From positions 1-64,000 of the forward strand of contig JAKSCV010000022.1 in assembly GCA_022360445.1 (NCBI GenBank): DNA of 64,000 nucleotides, written 5' to 3'. This document shows, one piece after another, positions 26,803 through 35,568 of the stretch. The translations under genes were made by a program, and so were the position numbers. The stretch's first letter is position 1; every line of letters begins with the position of its first letter. Below the pieces are notes generated by a model. The model saw only the letters and a program-made list of their open reading frames with translations. It did no database searches and was not told the DNA's origin. Source of the stretch: Gammaproteobacteria bacterium (GTDB taxonomy: Bacteria; Pseudomonadota; Gammaproteobacteria; UBA5861).

Positions 26803-28101
26803 TTATTTTCCTTCTGTTTGTTCCTTGTCATCGCTTTGAAGTGGGCGGGGTTGGGTGGTGAGGGGGTCGATGTCGTCGATCTGCTTTTTGGGGTGAATGC
26901 CCAGTTCTGTGAATTTGCGTGCCCCGGGCAGGAGTTGCCGTTCCAGTGAACCAACGGCTTTGTTGTAGTGATCAATGCTGCTGTTCAAACTTTTGCCGAC
27001 TTTGCTGAGGTGTGTGGTAAACGTGGCGATGCGATTGAACAGTTCTTCACCCAGTTGGCGGATGGTTTCAGCATTTTCGGCAACATGTTGTTGTCGCCAG
27101 CCAAAAGCAATCGTTTTCAGCAGTGCGATGATGTTGTTGGGCGTGGCTAAGACTACTTTTTGGCGGAGTGCGTCTTCTTGCAATTCGGGGCTCAGCTCCA
27201 GGGCTGCGGTCAGAAATTGTTCGCCAGGAATAAACAGTACAACAAATTCGGGGGATTGACTGAACTGCGCCCAGTAGGCTTTGTTGGCCAGTTCTTTGAT
27301 GCGCTTTCGCAAGTTGCGCGCATGGGCTTCCAGGTGCTGTTTACGTTCAATTTCATCCACACTTTCGATGGCGCTCAGGTAAGCGTCCAGCGGGGTTTTG
27401 GCATCGACAATAATTTCCCGGGATTCGGGCATGCGGATGAGCATATCAGGCCGCATAAGGCCTTCAGCCGTTGTTTGGCTGGCTTGTTCGATAAAGTCGC
27501 AATGTTCCACCATGCCTGCGAGTTCGACCAGTCTTTTCAAGGTCATCTCGCCCCATTGTCCTCGGACTTCGGGCCGCCGGAGTGCTTTCACTAAATTACG
27601 GGTTTCTGTTTGCAGGTTGACTTGGGCTTCGGCCATGCCTCGCAGTTGCTGGGTGATGGAGCCAAAAGATTCTTTGCGTTCCTTTTCTATTTGCTGGATT
27701 TGTTTTTCGGCTTTGTCCAGTGCTTTCTGGATGGGTGTTACGAGGTTGGCAACGGCTTGTTCGCGCTTTTCGAGGTCGGACTCGGCTTTCACCTGCAAGC
27801 TTTTGAAGCTTTGAGCTGCCAGTTTTAAAAAGGCGTCGCTGTTGTGTTGCAGGGCGGTTTTGGAGAGGGAGGCAAAGCGGTCATCCAACTGTTGTTGGTT
27901 GTGTTCGTAGAGGGACAGTTTTTCGCTGTGCAGCCTTTTTTCACTTTCCAGTTGGGCATTCAGCAGGGCAATATTGTGGTGTTGTTGCGTGATTTTTCGC
28001 TGCGCAATCAGGTAGCTGATCAGGGCACCAATCAGGCCTGCGAGTACTGCTGTTAACGTAATCAGTACAGTGGACAGTGAGTTGTGGGCTAGGAAATCCA
28101 A
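26803..28101 (-). CDS. rmuC: DNA recombination protein RmuC
   Basis: 432 residues: an N-terminal membrane helix (VLITLTAVLAGLIGALISYL), a long coiled-coil (about 35-165) and the RmuC nuclease-like core with RRPEVRGQWGEMTLKRLVEL, MRMP-type IRMPESREIIVDAKTPLDAY and EFVVLFIPGEQFLTAAL. RmuC limits recombination at inverted repeats and is predicted to be a PD-(D/E)xK-type nuclease (E and DxK in IIVDAK). The start is a TTG at 28101 that overlaps the end of mupP by 13 bases; no other start precedes the membrane helix. Last gene of mtaD-ubiG-mupP-rmuC. Confidence 0.93.
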   Translation of the reverse strand: MDFLAHNSLSTVLITLTAVLAGLIGALISYLIAQRKITQQHHNIALLNAQLESEKRLHSEKLSLYEHNQQQLDDRFASLSKTALQHNSDAFLKLAAQSFKSLQVKAESDLEKREQAVANLVTPIQKALDKAEKQIQQIEKERKESFGSITQQLRGMAEAQVNLQTETRNLVKALRRPEVRGQWGEMTLKRLVELAGMVEHCDFIEQASQTTAEGLMRPDMLIRMPESREIIVDAKTPLDAYLSAIESVDEIERKQHLEAHARNLRKRIKELANKAYWAQFSQSPEFVVLFIPGEQFLTAALELSPELQEDALRQKVVLATPNNIIALLKTIAFGWRQQHVAENAETIRQLGEELFNRIATFTTHLSKVGKSLNSSIDHYNKAVGSLERQLLPGARKFTELGIHPKKQIDDIDPLTTQPRPLQSDDKEQTEGK

Positions 28102-28745
28102 TTTAAAATCTCATTGGGTTGGGTGAGCTGGCCATCCGCTCCCCAGGTGTTGGGGTCTTCATCATCAGGAATGTAGCCCCAGAGGGCGGCCAGTGTTTTC
28201 ATGTTGGCTGCTTTACCGGCAATGATGTCCCGTTCGTGGTCACCAATGTAGATGCAGTTTTGGGGGCTTGCTCCCATCAGATCGCATGCGTGGAGCAGGG
28301 GTAGCGGGTGCGGTTTGGCGTAGGCGACGGTGTCGCCGCTGACGACGCAACCTGAGCGTTCATGAAGCCCCATTTTTTGAAGCAATGGGTCTGTCAGCCA
28401 GCCCGGTTTATTGGTGATGATGCCCCACCTTAACTGGCGCGATTCAATGTTGTTGAGCAGTTCGCCCATTCCTTCAAACAGTGCAGAGGCTTCCGCCAGC
28501 TTTTCACTGTAGTGGTGTAAAAAGCGTTGCCTGAAAAGCTCGTGCTGATCGTGTTCGGTGGTGATCGCAAAGCCCAGGTTGATCAGCGCGGAACCCCCTT
28601 TTGAGACATGGGGGCGTATCGCTTCCAGGGGCATGGCTGCCCGGCCGCTTTCGATCAGTGTGGTATTGAGGGCATTGCCCATATCCGGCGCGGTATCTAC
28701 GAGTGTGCCGTCCAGGTCAAAAAGTACGGTTTCAATGGTGGCCAT
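28089..28745 (-). CDS. mupP: HAD phosphatase, MupP type (N-acetylmuramate 6-phosphate phosphatase)
   Basis: 218-residue HAD-superfamily phosphatase: motif I FDLDGTLVDTAPD, motif II ITNKPGW, lysine in AYAKPHPLP and motif IV YIGDHERDI. Sequence alone also fits phosphoglycolate phosphatase (Gph), but the neighbours mtaD and ubiG match the Pseudomonas order where this gene is MupP, which dephosphorylates N-acetylmuramic acid 6-phosphate in cell-wall recycling. Overlaps ubiG by one base (TGATG). Function assignment rests on synteny. Confidence 0.85.
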   Translation of the reverse strand: MATIETVLFDLDGTLVDTAPDMGNALNTTLIESGRAAMPLEAIRPHVSKGGSALINLGFAITTEHDQHELFRQRFLHHYSEKLAEASALFEGMGELLNNIESRQLRWGIITNKPGWLTDPLLQKMGLHERSGCVVSGDTVAYAKPHPLPLLHACDLMGASPQNCIYIGDHERDIIAGKAANMKTLAALWGYIPDDEDPNTWGADGQLTQPNEILNWIS

Positions 28746-29461
28746 CAGTCGGCCTCTTTTGTCAGGTGCATCAAATAATTAACAGAAACATCGCGGCCTA
28801 ACGTGTATTTTTGAGTGAGCGGGTTGTACGTCATTCCAATGATGTCCTGTGCGATTAAACCTGCTTGCCTGGCCCAGCGATTGAGTTCGGAAGGGCGAAG
28901 GAATTTTTTGTGTTGATGGGTGCCTTTGGGCAGTAACCGTAAAATGTATTCAGCGCCCACAATCGCAAACAGGTAAGACTTTGGGTTGCGGTTGATGGTG
29001 GAAAGAAATACGTGGCCACCGGGTTTGACGAGATCCGCACAGGCTTGAATGACAGAAGCCGGTTCTGGCACGTGTTCGAGCATTTCAAGGCAGGTCACTA
29101 CATCAAAACTGGCGGGTTGCTTTTCTGCAAGCTCCTCAGCGGCGATCATTTCATAGTGAATGTTTGTCTCTGTTTCCAGTGCGTGTAAGCGTGCGACCTG
29201 CAAGGATGCTGCGGCCATGTCAATTCCGCTGACATCAGCGCCCCGGTGTGCCATAGATTCACTGAGTATGCCACCGCCACAGCCTACGTCGAGTACCCTT
29301 TTCCCCTCCAGGGTGGCCTTTTTGTCAACGTAGTTTAAACGCAGAGGGTTGATGTCATGCAGGGGTTTGAACTCACTGCGAGGGTCCCACCAGCGGGCTG
29401 CCAGTTCTGAAAATTTGGAGATTTCTTCCGGGTCAACATTGGCGTGTGTGTGTGTCATCAA
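28745..29461 (-). CDS. ubiG: Ubiquinone biosynthesis O-methyltransferase UbiG
   Basis: SAM-dependent methyltransferase carrying out both O-methylations of ubiquinone synthesis. 238 residues; [20 protein letters not shown] is the UbiG N-terminal signature, motif [14 protein letters not shown], then MLEHVPEP and the C-terminal [20 protein letters not shown] with the membrane-binding insertion before it. Coupled to mupP by a one-base overlap; 25 bases after mtaD. Confidence 0.97.
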   Translation of the reverse strand: MMTHTHANVDPEEISKFSELAARWWDPRSEFKPLHDINPLRLNYVDKKATLEGKRVLDVGCGGGILSESMAHRGADVSGIDMAAASLQVARLHALETETNIHYEMIAAEELAEKQPASFDVVTCLEMLEHVPEPASVIQACADLVKPGGHVFLSTINRNPKSYLFAIVGAEYILRLLPKGTHQHKKFLRPSELNRWARQAGLIAQDIIGMTYNPLTQKYTLGRDVSVNYLMHLTKEAD

Positions 29462-29486
29462 AACGTCCTGCTGTGGTTAACGGCGT

Positions 29487-30800
29487 TCAAGATTTTATGC
29501 GGCTTTGCCACATTGTAACCGCTTCACACAGGTCTGTTTCTGACAGTGTTGTCAGCTGCCGATCCTTTAACAGCATTTGCCCTGCGACCCACACGTTGGT
29601 CACTCGGTCCCGACCAACGGAGTACACAATTTGCGCAACAGGATCGTACAGGGGAAGTGTTTCGATACTGTGTAAATCGATTGAGATCAGGTCGGCCGCT
29701 TTACCGGTTTCCAGGGAGCCGGTGATGGCATCAATACCCATGGCCTTGGCGTTATTGATCGTTGCCATACGCAGTGTTGTTTCAGCCGGAAGGGAAGCTG
29801 GGTCACCCACTAAGCCTTTGCTGAGCAATGCTGCGGTTCGCATTTCCCCGAACATGTCCAGGTCATTATTGGAGGCTGCGCCATCGGTGCCAAGGCCGAC
29901 ATTGATGTTTTGCTGTAAGAGTTTATGGACCGGGCAAAATCCGCTCGCCAGTTTGAGGTTGGATTCTGGACAGTGAATGATAGAAACGTCATTTTCAGCC
30001 AGCAGCTCGATTTCCCCATCGGTCAGTTGCGTCATATGGATGGCAATGAGCGAGGGGGTTAATAATCCAAGTTTATTGAGGTGCTGCAAAGGCCGCACGC
30101 TGTGCAAGTCCAGGAAGTCATCGACTTCAGCCGCTGTTTCCTGTAGATGAATATTGATTGGGAGTTGCAATGTTTCCGAGAGTTCTTTTACGCGTAAAAG
30201 AGGTGTTTCAGAAACGGTGTAGGGCGCATGTGGCGCGAGCGTCACATGGATGAGTGGGGATTCTTTGAAGGCTTCGTGCAAAGCCATACCTTTTTCAAAA
30301 TACATGTCGATGTTTTCGGCCCAGCTTGAGGGGAAGTCGATAATCGTCATGCCAACACCAGCACGAAAGCCGATGTCATTGGCGACCTTGGCCGTCACTT
30401 CCGGGAAAAAGTACATGTCGTTACAGGTTGTCACGCCGCCGCGAATCATTTCTGCAAAAGCGAGGCGGGAGCCCACTTCGACAAATTCGGCGCTCACCCA
30501 TTTGGCCTCTGCAGGCCAGATATGATCTTGTAGCCATGTCATAAGCGGTAAGTCATCCGCAAAACCACGGAAAAGGTTCATGGGTACATGGGTGTGGCCG
30601 TTGATGAGTCCGGGCATCACAGCATGGCCTTTTAAGTCATGTTCCTTGCGCCCCCGGTAGTGTTGTGACATTTGTTCGGCTGGTAGAATAGCTTGAATGG
30701 TACCCGCATCAATCGCCACACTGTGCGCTTGGTGGACCGTGTTATTGAGATCAGCTGTAATAATCCAGTCAGCGTGAATAACGGTATCTACGTGCTTCAT
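29487..30800 (-). CDS. mtaD: 5'-methylthioadenosine / S-adenosylhomocysteine deaminase-type amidohydrolase
   Basis: 437-residue TRZ/ATZ-family amidohydrolase. Metal ligands are seen in INGHTHVPMNLFRGFADDLP (HxH), VTLAPHAPYTVSETPL, IHCPESNLKLASG and GLGTDGAASNNDLDM. The Pseudomonas protein at the same place (upstream of ubiG) deaminates methylthioadenosine to methylthioinosine; that role is inferred here from synteny. It would return the sulfur and adenine of SAM metabolism. Divergent from an acyl-CoA dehydrogenase across about 155 bases. Confidence 0.88.
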   Translation of the reverse strand: MKHVDTVIHADWIITADLNNTVHQAHSVAIDAGTIQAILPAEQMSQHYRGRKEHDLKGHAVMPGLINGHTHVPMNLFRGFADDLPLMTWLQDHIWPAEAKWVSAEFVEVGSRLAFAEMIRGGVTTCNDMYFFPEVTAKVANDIGFRAGVGMTIIDFPSSWAENIDMYFEKGMALHEAFKESPLIHVTLAPHAPYTVSETPLLRVKELSETLQLPINIHLQETAAEVDDFLDLHSVRPLQHLNKLGLLTPSLIAIHMTQLTDGEIELLAENDVSIIHCPESNLKLASGFCPVHKLLQQNINVGLGTDGAASNNDLDMFGEMRTAALLSKGLVGDPASLPAETTLRMATINNAKAMGIDAITGSLETGKAADLISIDLHSIETLPLYDPVAQIVYSVGRDRVTNVWVAGQMLLKDRQLTTLSETDLCEAVTMWQSRIKS

Positions 30801-30956
30801 GAAGGCCTCGGTTTTTGATTTGCGATTAAGCGACGGTGCTTATGCTACCACTATCGCGAACCCGCTATCATTAAGTGCTGCGGTTCCTTATACTTGAATG
30901 GTTGGGCCAATAGCCCATTGGAAATACGCATCAAAAATGTCTGATTAGGAGGATGT

Positions 30957-32123
30957 ATGGATTTTTCACTCACAGAAGAACAAATCGCAATTCAAGAAGG
31001 CGTTCGCAAGACGCTCGAGCCGTTTACCGATGACTATTGGTTGGAACATGACCGCACGGGCGAATTTCCTCATGAGTTTTATCAGGCAATGGCCGAGGGT
31101 GGTTGGCTGGGCATTACGATGCCTACGGAGTACGGTGGCTCGGGACTGGGGGTTACCGAAGCGGCGTTGATGATGCACGAAGTGGCAAAAAATGGTGGGA
31201 TGAGCTCGGCCTCAGCCATTCATATCAATCTTTTTGGTCCGCACCCCATTGTTGTTTACGGAACAGACGAGCAGAAAAAGCGCTGGATACCCGATTTGGT
31301 CGAAGGTAAAGCCAAAGCTTGCTTTGGTGTCACAGAGCCGGATGCAGGTCTCAACACCACCGGTATCAAAACCCGAGCAGAAAAAACAGTAAGCGGTGAT
31401 TTTGTTGTGAACGGCCAGAAAATCTGGACTTCCACAGGACAGGTGGCGGACAAAGTCATGCTGCTCACGCGGACAACACCCAAAGAAGAAGGTAAAAAAG
31501 CAACCGACGGTATGACGTTGTTCTACACCGATTTCAAAAGCGACCATATTGAAGTGCGTGAAATTGAAAAAATGGGGCGCAAGTGTGTCGATTCCAATCA
31601 AGTTTTTTATGACAATCTGCCTGTTTCCAAAGAAGATATGATTGGAGAGGAAGGTAAAGGTTTTTATTACCTGTTGGACAGCCTCAACCCGGAACGAGTA
31701 TTGATCGCCATGGAGGCGACAGGTATCGCCAAAGATGCCTTACGCAGAGCCAGCACCTATGCGCGTGAGCGTGTTGTGTTTGATCGCCCAATTGGTATGA
31801 ACCAAGGCATCCAACACCCCTTGGCCGAATGCTGGTGTGAGATCGAGGCGGCTTATTTAATGGCGATGCAAGCCGCCACTTTGTACGATAACGGCGAGCC
31901 ATGTGGACCTTTCGCAAACGCGGCCAAATATCTGGCAGCTTCTGTCGGATTCAAGACCGCAACACAAGCCGTTATGACGCACGGTGGCATGGGGTATGCC
32001 AAAGAGTTCCATGTTGAACGCTTATTCAGAGAGTCGATTGTTGGACGTATTGCTCCTGTGAGCGAACAACTGATTTTGAGCAACATTGCGGAACGCGTGT
32101 TAGATTTACCGAAAAGCTACTGA
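30957..32123 (+). CDS. Acyl-CoA dehydrogenase
   Basis: 388-residue FAD-dependent acyl-CoA dehydrogenase. N-terminal helical domain (MDFSLTEEQIAIQEGVRKTL), FAD region ACFGVTEPDAGLNTTGIKTR and VNGQKIWTSTGQVADKVMLL, C-terminal domain with GIQHPLAECWCEIEAAYLMA and MTHGGMGYAKEFHVERLFRE. The active-site glutamate is not at the usual MCAD-type terminal position by eye; members of this branch include long/branched-chain and cinnamoyl-type enzymes, so the substrate is open. AGGAGG lies just before the ATG. A strong bidirectional terminator follows. Confidence 0.93.
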   Translation: MDFSLTEEQIAIQEGVRKTLEPFTDDYWLEHDRTGEFPHEFYQAMAEGGWLGITMPTEYGGSGLGVTEAALMMHEVAKNGGMSSASAIHINLFGPHPIVVYGTDEQKKRWIPDLVEGKAKACFGVTEPDAGLNTTGIKTRAEKTVSGDFVVNGQKIWTSTGQVADKVMLLTRTTPKEEGKKATDGMTLFYTDFKSDHIEVREIEKMGRKCVDSNQVFYDNLPVSKEDMIGEEGKGFYYLLDSLNPERVLIAMEATGIAKDALRRASTYARERVVFDRPIGMNQGIQHPLAECWCEIEAAYLMAMQAATLYDNGEPCGPFANAAKYLAASVGFKTATQAVMTHGGMGYAKEFHVERLFRESIVGRIAPVSEQLILSNIAERVLDLPKSY

Positions 32124-32141
32124 TCAAATATTTCAGGTAAG

Positions 32142-32171
32142 AAAAAAGGTCGAGTTTATTCGGCCTTTTTT
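32142..32171. terminator. Bidirectional terminator between convergent genes
   Basis: A 12-bp stem (AAAAAAGGTCGA with TCGGCCTTTTTT, one G-T pair) and a 6-base loop. A- and T-runs on both sides make it work for the acyl-CoA dehydrogenase and for the EamA gene whose stop it overlaps. Confidence 0.9.
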
Positions 32172-33144
32172 ATGCGTCTGTTTCAGCCGCTTGAGAACGA
32201 CTTTTTTGCTCTCTGCGCGCGATATAAAGCGTACTGCCTATAATGATCGCAGCACCGAGTAATCCCATAATATCGGGATACTCATGGAAAAACAGGGCGC
32301 CAATGATGCCTGCAAAAAGTAAACGTGAATAATCAAAGGGGGCGATTGCGGAGGCAACCCCTACCCGATAACCAAGCACGAAGCTCAATTGTCCTAACGA
32401 CCCAAGCAAGCCACCAATAATCATTAATGTGGATTCCCATAAAGTGGGTGTTTTCCACACCGAGAGGGTGAAGGGCAATAGAATCAGTGTGGCGATCAGA
32501 CCAAAATAGAAGAGCATGACATAAGGGCTCTCATTCAATGGCAGTTTTTTAATCAAGATCAATGTGCTGGCGGCGAGAAATGCGCCGAGTAAAGCAACCA
32601 GGGCGACATCACTCAGGCCACTTTCACCTGGCCGCATGACGATAATGACACCGACGAACCCAACACCCGTGGCCACCCAACGCCACATTTGAACGCTTTC
32701 GGACAGAAAAAAAATGGCGAGTACCGTCACAAAAAGAGGGCTTGTAAAGGCAATCGTGGTGGCTTCAGCCAAGGGCATATGTGTGGCGGCGTAAAAGCCG
32801 CAAAACATGGCACTCAGGCCGCTAATACTGCGAAGACCATGCATTTTCAATTGCCGTGTTCTAACAGCACGAAAACCCTGACGGCTGCAGGTGAAGATGA
32901 TCAAAACACATAAAAAACCGACAACACTGCGATAAAACGTGATCTGCAGGGTGTCGAACTTACCTTCAAATGATTTGGCCACCGCGTACATTGAAGTCAC
33001 ACCCAATGCCCCGAGTAGGACCCAAAGTGCCCCGCGAATATTGGGTGGAATATTCAACCAGGCGTGCTGTAGTGATTGGAGGCGGTATAAAAAATTTTGT
33101 TCGGCTGCTGGGCTTTGTTCTACGGGATTCGATGGATTTTTCAC
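32170..33144 (-). CDS. EamA/DMT-family transporter
   Basis: 324 residues, about ten hydrophobic helices in two EamA repeats (first near TMYAVAKSF to RPGESGLSD, second near VALLGAFLAASTLILIKKL to GSTLYIARR). The motif YRSVVGFLCVLIIFTCSRQG and the proline-rich helix turn MRPGE mark the DMT superfamily. Substrate unknown; relatives export amino acids, metabolites or riboflavin-like compounds. The annotated start is a GTG at 33144 without a visible ribosome site, so the N-terminus is uncertain. Confidence 0.85.
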   Translation of the reverse strand: MKNPSNPVEQSPAAEQNFLYRLQSLQHAWLNIPPNIRGALWVLLGALGVTSMYAVAKSFEGKFDTLQITFYRSVVGFLCVLIIFTCSRQGFRAVRTRQLKMHGLRSISGLSAMFCGFYAATHMPLAEATTIAFTSPLFVTVLAIFFLSESVQMWRWVATGVGFVGVIIVMRPGESGLSDVALVALLGAFLAASTLILIKKLPLNESPYVMLFYFGLIATLILLPFTLSVWKTPTLWESTLMIIGGLLGSLGQLSFVLGYRVGVASAIAPFDYSRLLFAGIIGALFFHEYPDIMGLLGAAIIIGSTLYIARREQKSRSQAAETDA

Positions 33145-33306
33145 GTTTATTTCGATATTTCGAAGGAGAAATACTTAATGGTAGAATTTTTAACGTTAAC
33201 AATACAAGATCTTTTTGCATTGCTTGCGGTGCGCATGTAACTATTGTCAGTTTTTTATGCAAAACGCAGGTTTGCAGTCAATTATTGAGACTCTATGGGA
33301 GAGAAA

Positions 33307-34179
33307 ATGTCATACAAATCAATCTATAACCGAGACCTTTTTAGAAATAAGGTGATCATTGTGACAGGTGGAGGCAGTGGAATAGGGCGCTGCACGGCGC
33401 ATGAACTGGGTGCGCTTGGGGCTCACGTTTTATTAGTCGGCCGGACTCAGTCTAAATTGGATACCGTCAAGCAAGAGATTGAGACGGAAGGAGGAAAAGC
33501 TGAAACCTACGCATTTGATATTCGTGACGAAGCCGCTGTTCAAAGCCAGATCTCAGCCATGCTCGAAGCCAATTCGCGCATTCATGGACTTGTAAATAAT
33601 GCCGGGGGGCAATTTCCAGCACCAGCCGAAAAAATCAGTGCAAACGGGTTTGAAGCCGTGGTTCGCAGCAATCTGCTCGGTGGTTTTTTGATGGCACGAG
33701 AATTATTCACACAGCACATGGAAGCCCATGGAGGCGCTATCGTGAATATTACTGCTGACATGTGGAAAGGAATGCCCAATATGATCCACTCGGGTGCAGC
33801 ACGGGCCGGTATGGATAATGTCACCAAAACACTGGCCGTTGAATGGGGCAGAGCGGGTGTACGCGTCAATTCGATCGCACCTGGCTATATTGCATCCAAT
33901 GGGCTCGATACGTATACCGATCCGGCATTTAAGGCACTGATTCCCCGTTTGAAAGATGCTGTTCCACTGAAACGAATGGGTACAGAGTCGGAGTGCAGCG
34001 CGGCGATTTGTTATCTGCTCTCGGATGCGGCAGCTTATGTCACCGGTGAAGTGGTTCGCGTCGACGGAGGTTGTTCGCTCACGAGCCCGATCTATGCCAT
34101 GCAACCGGCTAAGAATAATGAGGCTTTCGACGGCTTCCATTTGGCAGTGGAGCCAGCGGCATTAAACAGGAAAGATTAA
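33307..34179 (+). CDS. SDR-family oxidoreductase, enoyl/dienoyl-CoA reductase-like
   Basis: 290-residue short-chain dehydrogenase. NAD(P) loop TGGGSGIG, NNAGG motif and PG motif (APGYIASNG) are clear, but the usual Y-x3-K is replaced by HSGAARAGMDNVTK, as in peroxisomal trans-2-enoyl-CoA and 2,4-dienoyl-CoA reductases. The ATG at 33307 is chosen because GGGAGAG lies just upstream; an earlier ATG at 33295 is possible. Preceded on the minus strand by a divergent transporter; followed by an 8-bp terminator hairpin. Beta-oxidation of unsaturated fatty acids is a reasonable role but not shown. Confidence 0.88.
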   Translation: MSYKSIYNRDLFRNKVIIVTGGGSGIGRCTAHELGALGAHVLLVGRTQSKLDTVKQEIETEGGKAETYAFDIRDEAAVQSQISAMLEANSRIHGLVNNAGGQFPAPAEKISANGFEAVVRSNLLGGFLMARELFTQHMEAHGGAIVNITADMWKGMPNMIHSGAARAGMDNVTKTLAVEWGRAGVRVNSIAPGYIASNGLDTYTDPAFKALIPRLKDAVPLKRMGTESECSAAICYLLSDAAAYVTGEVVRVDGGCSLTSPIYAMQPAKNNEAFDGFHLAVEPAALNRKD

Positions 34180-34200
34180 AAGCCGCTCGCGGGGCCTTAG

Positions 34201-34240
34201 CCCACAGATTTAGTCAGTTGATTCTGTGGGTAATTTTCTT
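34201..34240 (+). terminator. Terminator after the SDR gene
   Basis: 8-bp stem (CCCACAGA with TCTGTGGG, 34201-34208 with 34223-34230), 14-base loop, then TAATTTTCTT. Weak loop but well placed 22 bases after the stop. Confidence 0.6.
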
Positions 34241-34376
34241 GCTTTATCAAACTGTCATTATTAATTAATTGATTGTTAAGAAAAATATTTTAGATTAAAG
34301 TAATTCCACGCTTATGCCTAAGCGCAAACCAGCTAAATCAGTAATTAACCTAGCGGAGAATGCAAGGAGTTGTTTT

Positions 34377-34826
34377 ATGAAAAAGCCAGTTTGGATTTTG
34401 AGCACATTGCTTGTTTTAATGCCTGCCTTATCAAATGCTTCTGATAGTATGGCTGACAAAGCCGTCGATTACCGACAAGGCGTTTTTAGTATTTTGGGCT
34501 GGAATATTGGCCCGATGGTTCAGATGATGAAAAAGGAAAAGCCTTACGACAAAGATATTTTTGCGCGTAATGCTCAGAGAATGGCAGCCGTTGCACCGAT
34601 GGCTTTGGAGGGTTTTATCCCTGACTCGGCTACCAAAGACAGCGATGCAAAGCCGAAAATCTGGTCCAATATGGATGACTTTAAAAGCAAGATGAAGGAC
34701 TTGGAAACAGCCTCCGCAGAGCTGGCTGCTGTTGCTAAAACGGGTGATATGGCCCAAATTGGTCCGAAGTTTCAAAACTTGGGCCAAGCGTGTAAAGCTT
34801 GCCACGATGAGTACCGTGAAGAGTAA
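34377..34826 (+). CDS. Cytochrome c' (class II cytochrome c)
   Basis: 149 residues: Sec signal peptide (MKKPVWILSTLLVLMPALSNAS), a four-helix bundle, and the C-terminal heme attachment CKACHDEYREE (CxxCH close to the end), the mark of cytochrome c'. Such proteins bind NO and protect against nitrosative stress or pass electrons. AGGAG precedes the ATG at 34377; the upstream extension to 34314 lacks one. Heme attachment would need the ccm system of this genome. Convergent with a cytochrome b561 gene 15 bases away. Confidence 0.93.
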   Translation: MKKPVWILSTLLVLMPALSNASDSMADKAVDYRQGVFSILGWNIGPMVQMMKKEKPYDKDIFARNAQRMAAVAPMALEGFIPDSATKDSDAKPKIWSNMDDFKSKMKDLETASAELAAVAKTGDMAQIGPKFQNLGQACKACHDEYREE

Positions 34827-34841
34827 ATTTCTCCGAGTCTT

Positions 34842-35534
34842 TTAATAAATTTCCACAATATAAAATACAATCAAGGCGCTGATCGTAAAGCAAATTAAAG
34901 CCAACCAAACCGGTTTATCTTGCGTTTGCGGGACCCAATCTTCAGCGCCTTTTTTCTCCTTCCTGCCGTGAATCATCGGCGCAATCAAGTTCTCCTTTTT
35001 AAAAAGCCAGTAAGCCAGATTGGCGCATATATGCATAATGATGGCAATAATCAGCAAAATAATATTGGTGTGGTGGATACCCGTAAAAAAGTCAGAGAGG
35101 TCGCTAGAGACTTTTCGTACCAAAGGCCCGTCGGTGAAGATGTCATCGCTGCTGAATAAGCCACTTATGGCCTGTATGACAAGCAAGAGCAACATCAAAA
35201 AAACCATTAGGGCACCCATGGGATTATGTCCGAGGTAGTGCCGGTCTTTGTGCTTTAAAAAAAGTGATTGAGCATACTTTAATACTGTTTTGGGTGAATA
35301 GATAAAGTTCTGGAAACGTGCGTAATACGGTCCAATGATCCCCCAAAGCACTCTAAAGATAAGTAATGTCAAAATGGCGTAGCCAATTCGCATATGCCAT
35401 TCCATGTAAGCAATGGGCAAATTCGCGGTGACCACAGCACCAATAACCAGGGAAACCAGCGCCCAGTGAAACAGACGCACAGGAAGGTCCCATACTTTCA
35501 GAGTGTCAGCTTGATTCGTCGTGTTCTTTTGCAT
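34842..35534 (-). CDS. Cytochrome b561-type membrane protein
   Basis: 230 residues, about four to five transmembrane helices in the cytochrome b/b561 pattern: VWDLPVRLFHWALVSLVIGA carries the first histidine, AYMEWHMRIGYAILTLLIFRVLWG the second, then HNPMGALMVFLMLLLLVIQAISGLF and FTGIHHTNIILLIIAIIMHICANLAYW. It would transfer electrons from the quinone pool to a periplasmic c-type cytochrome such as the convergent cytochrome c'. GGGGAG precedes the ATG at 35534; the frame opens to 35558. Confidence 0.9.
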   Translation of the reverse strand: MQKNTTNQADTLKVWDLPVRLFHWALVSLVIGAVVTANLPIAYMEWHMRIGYAILTLLIFRVLWGIIGPYYARFQNFIYSPKTVLKYAQSLFLKHKDRHYLGHNPMGALMVFLMLLLLVIQAISGLFSSDDIFTDGPLVRKVSSDLSDFFTGIHHTNIILLIIAIIMHICANLAYWLFKKENLIAPMIHGRKEKKGAEDWVPQTQDKPVWLALICFTISALIVFYIVEIY

Positions 35535-35568
35535 AGGTGACTCCCCACTCGTCATCAATCATTTTCTA

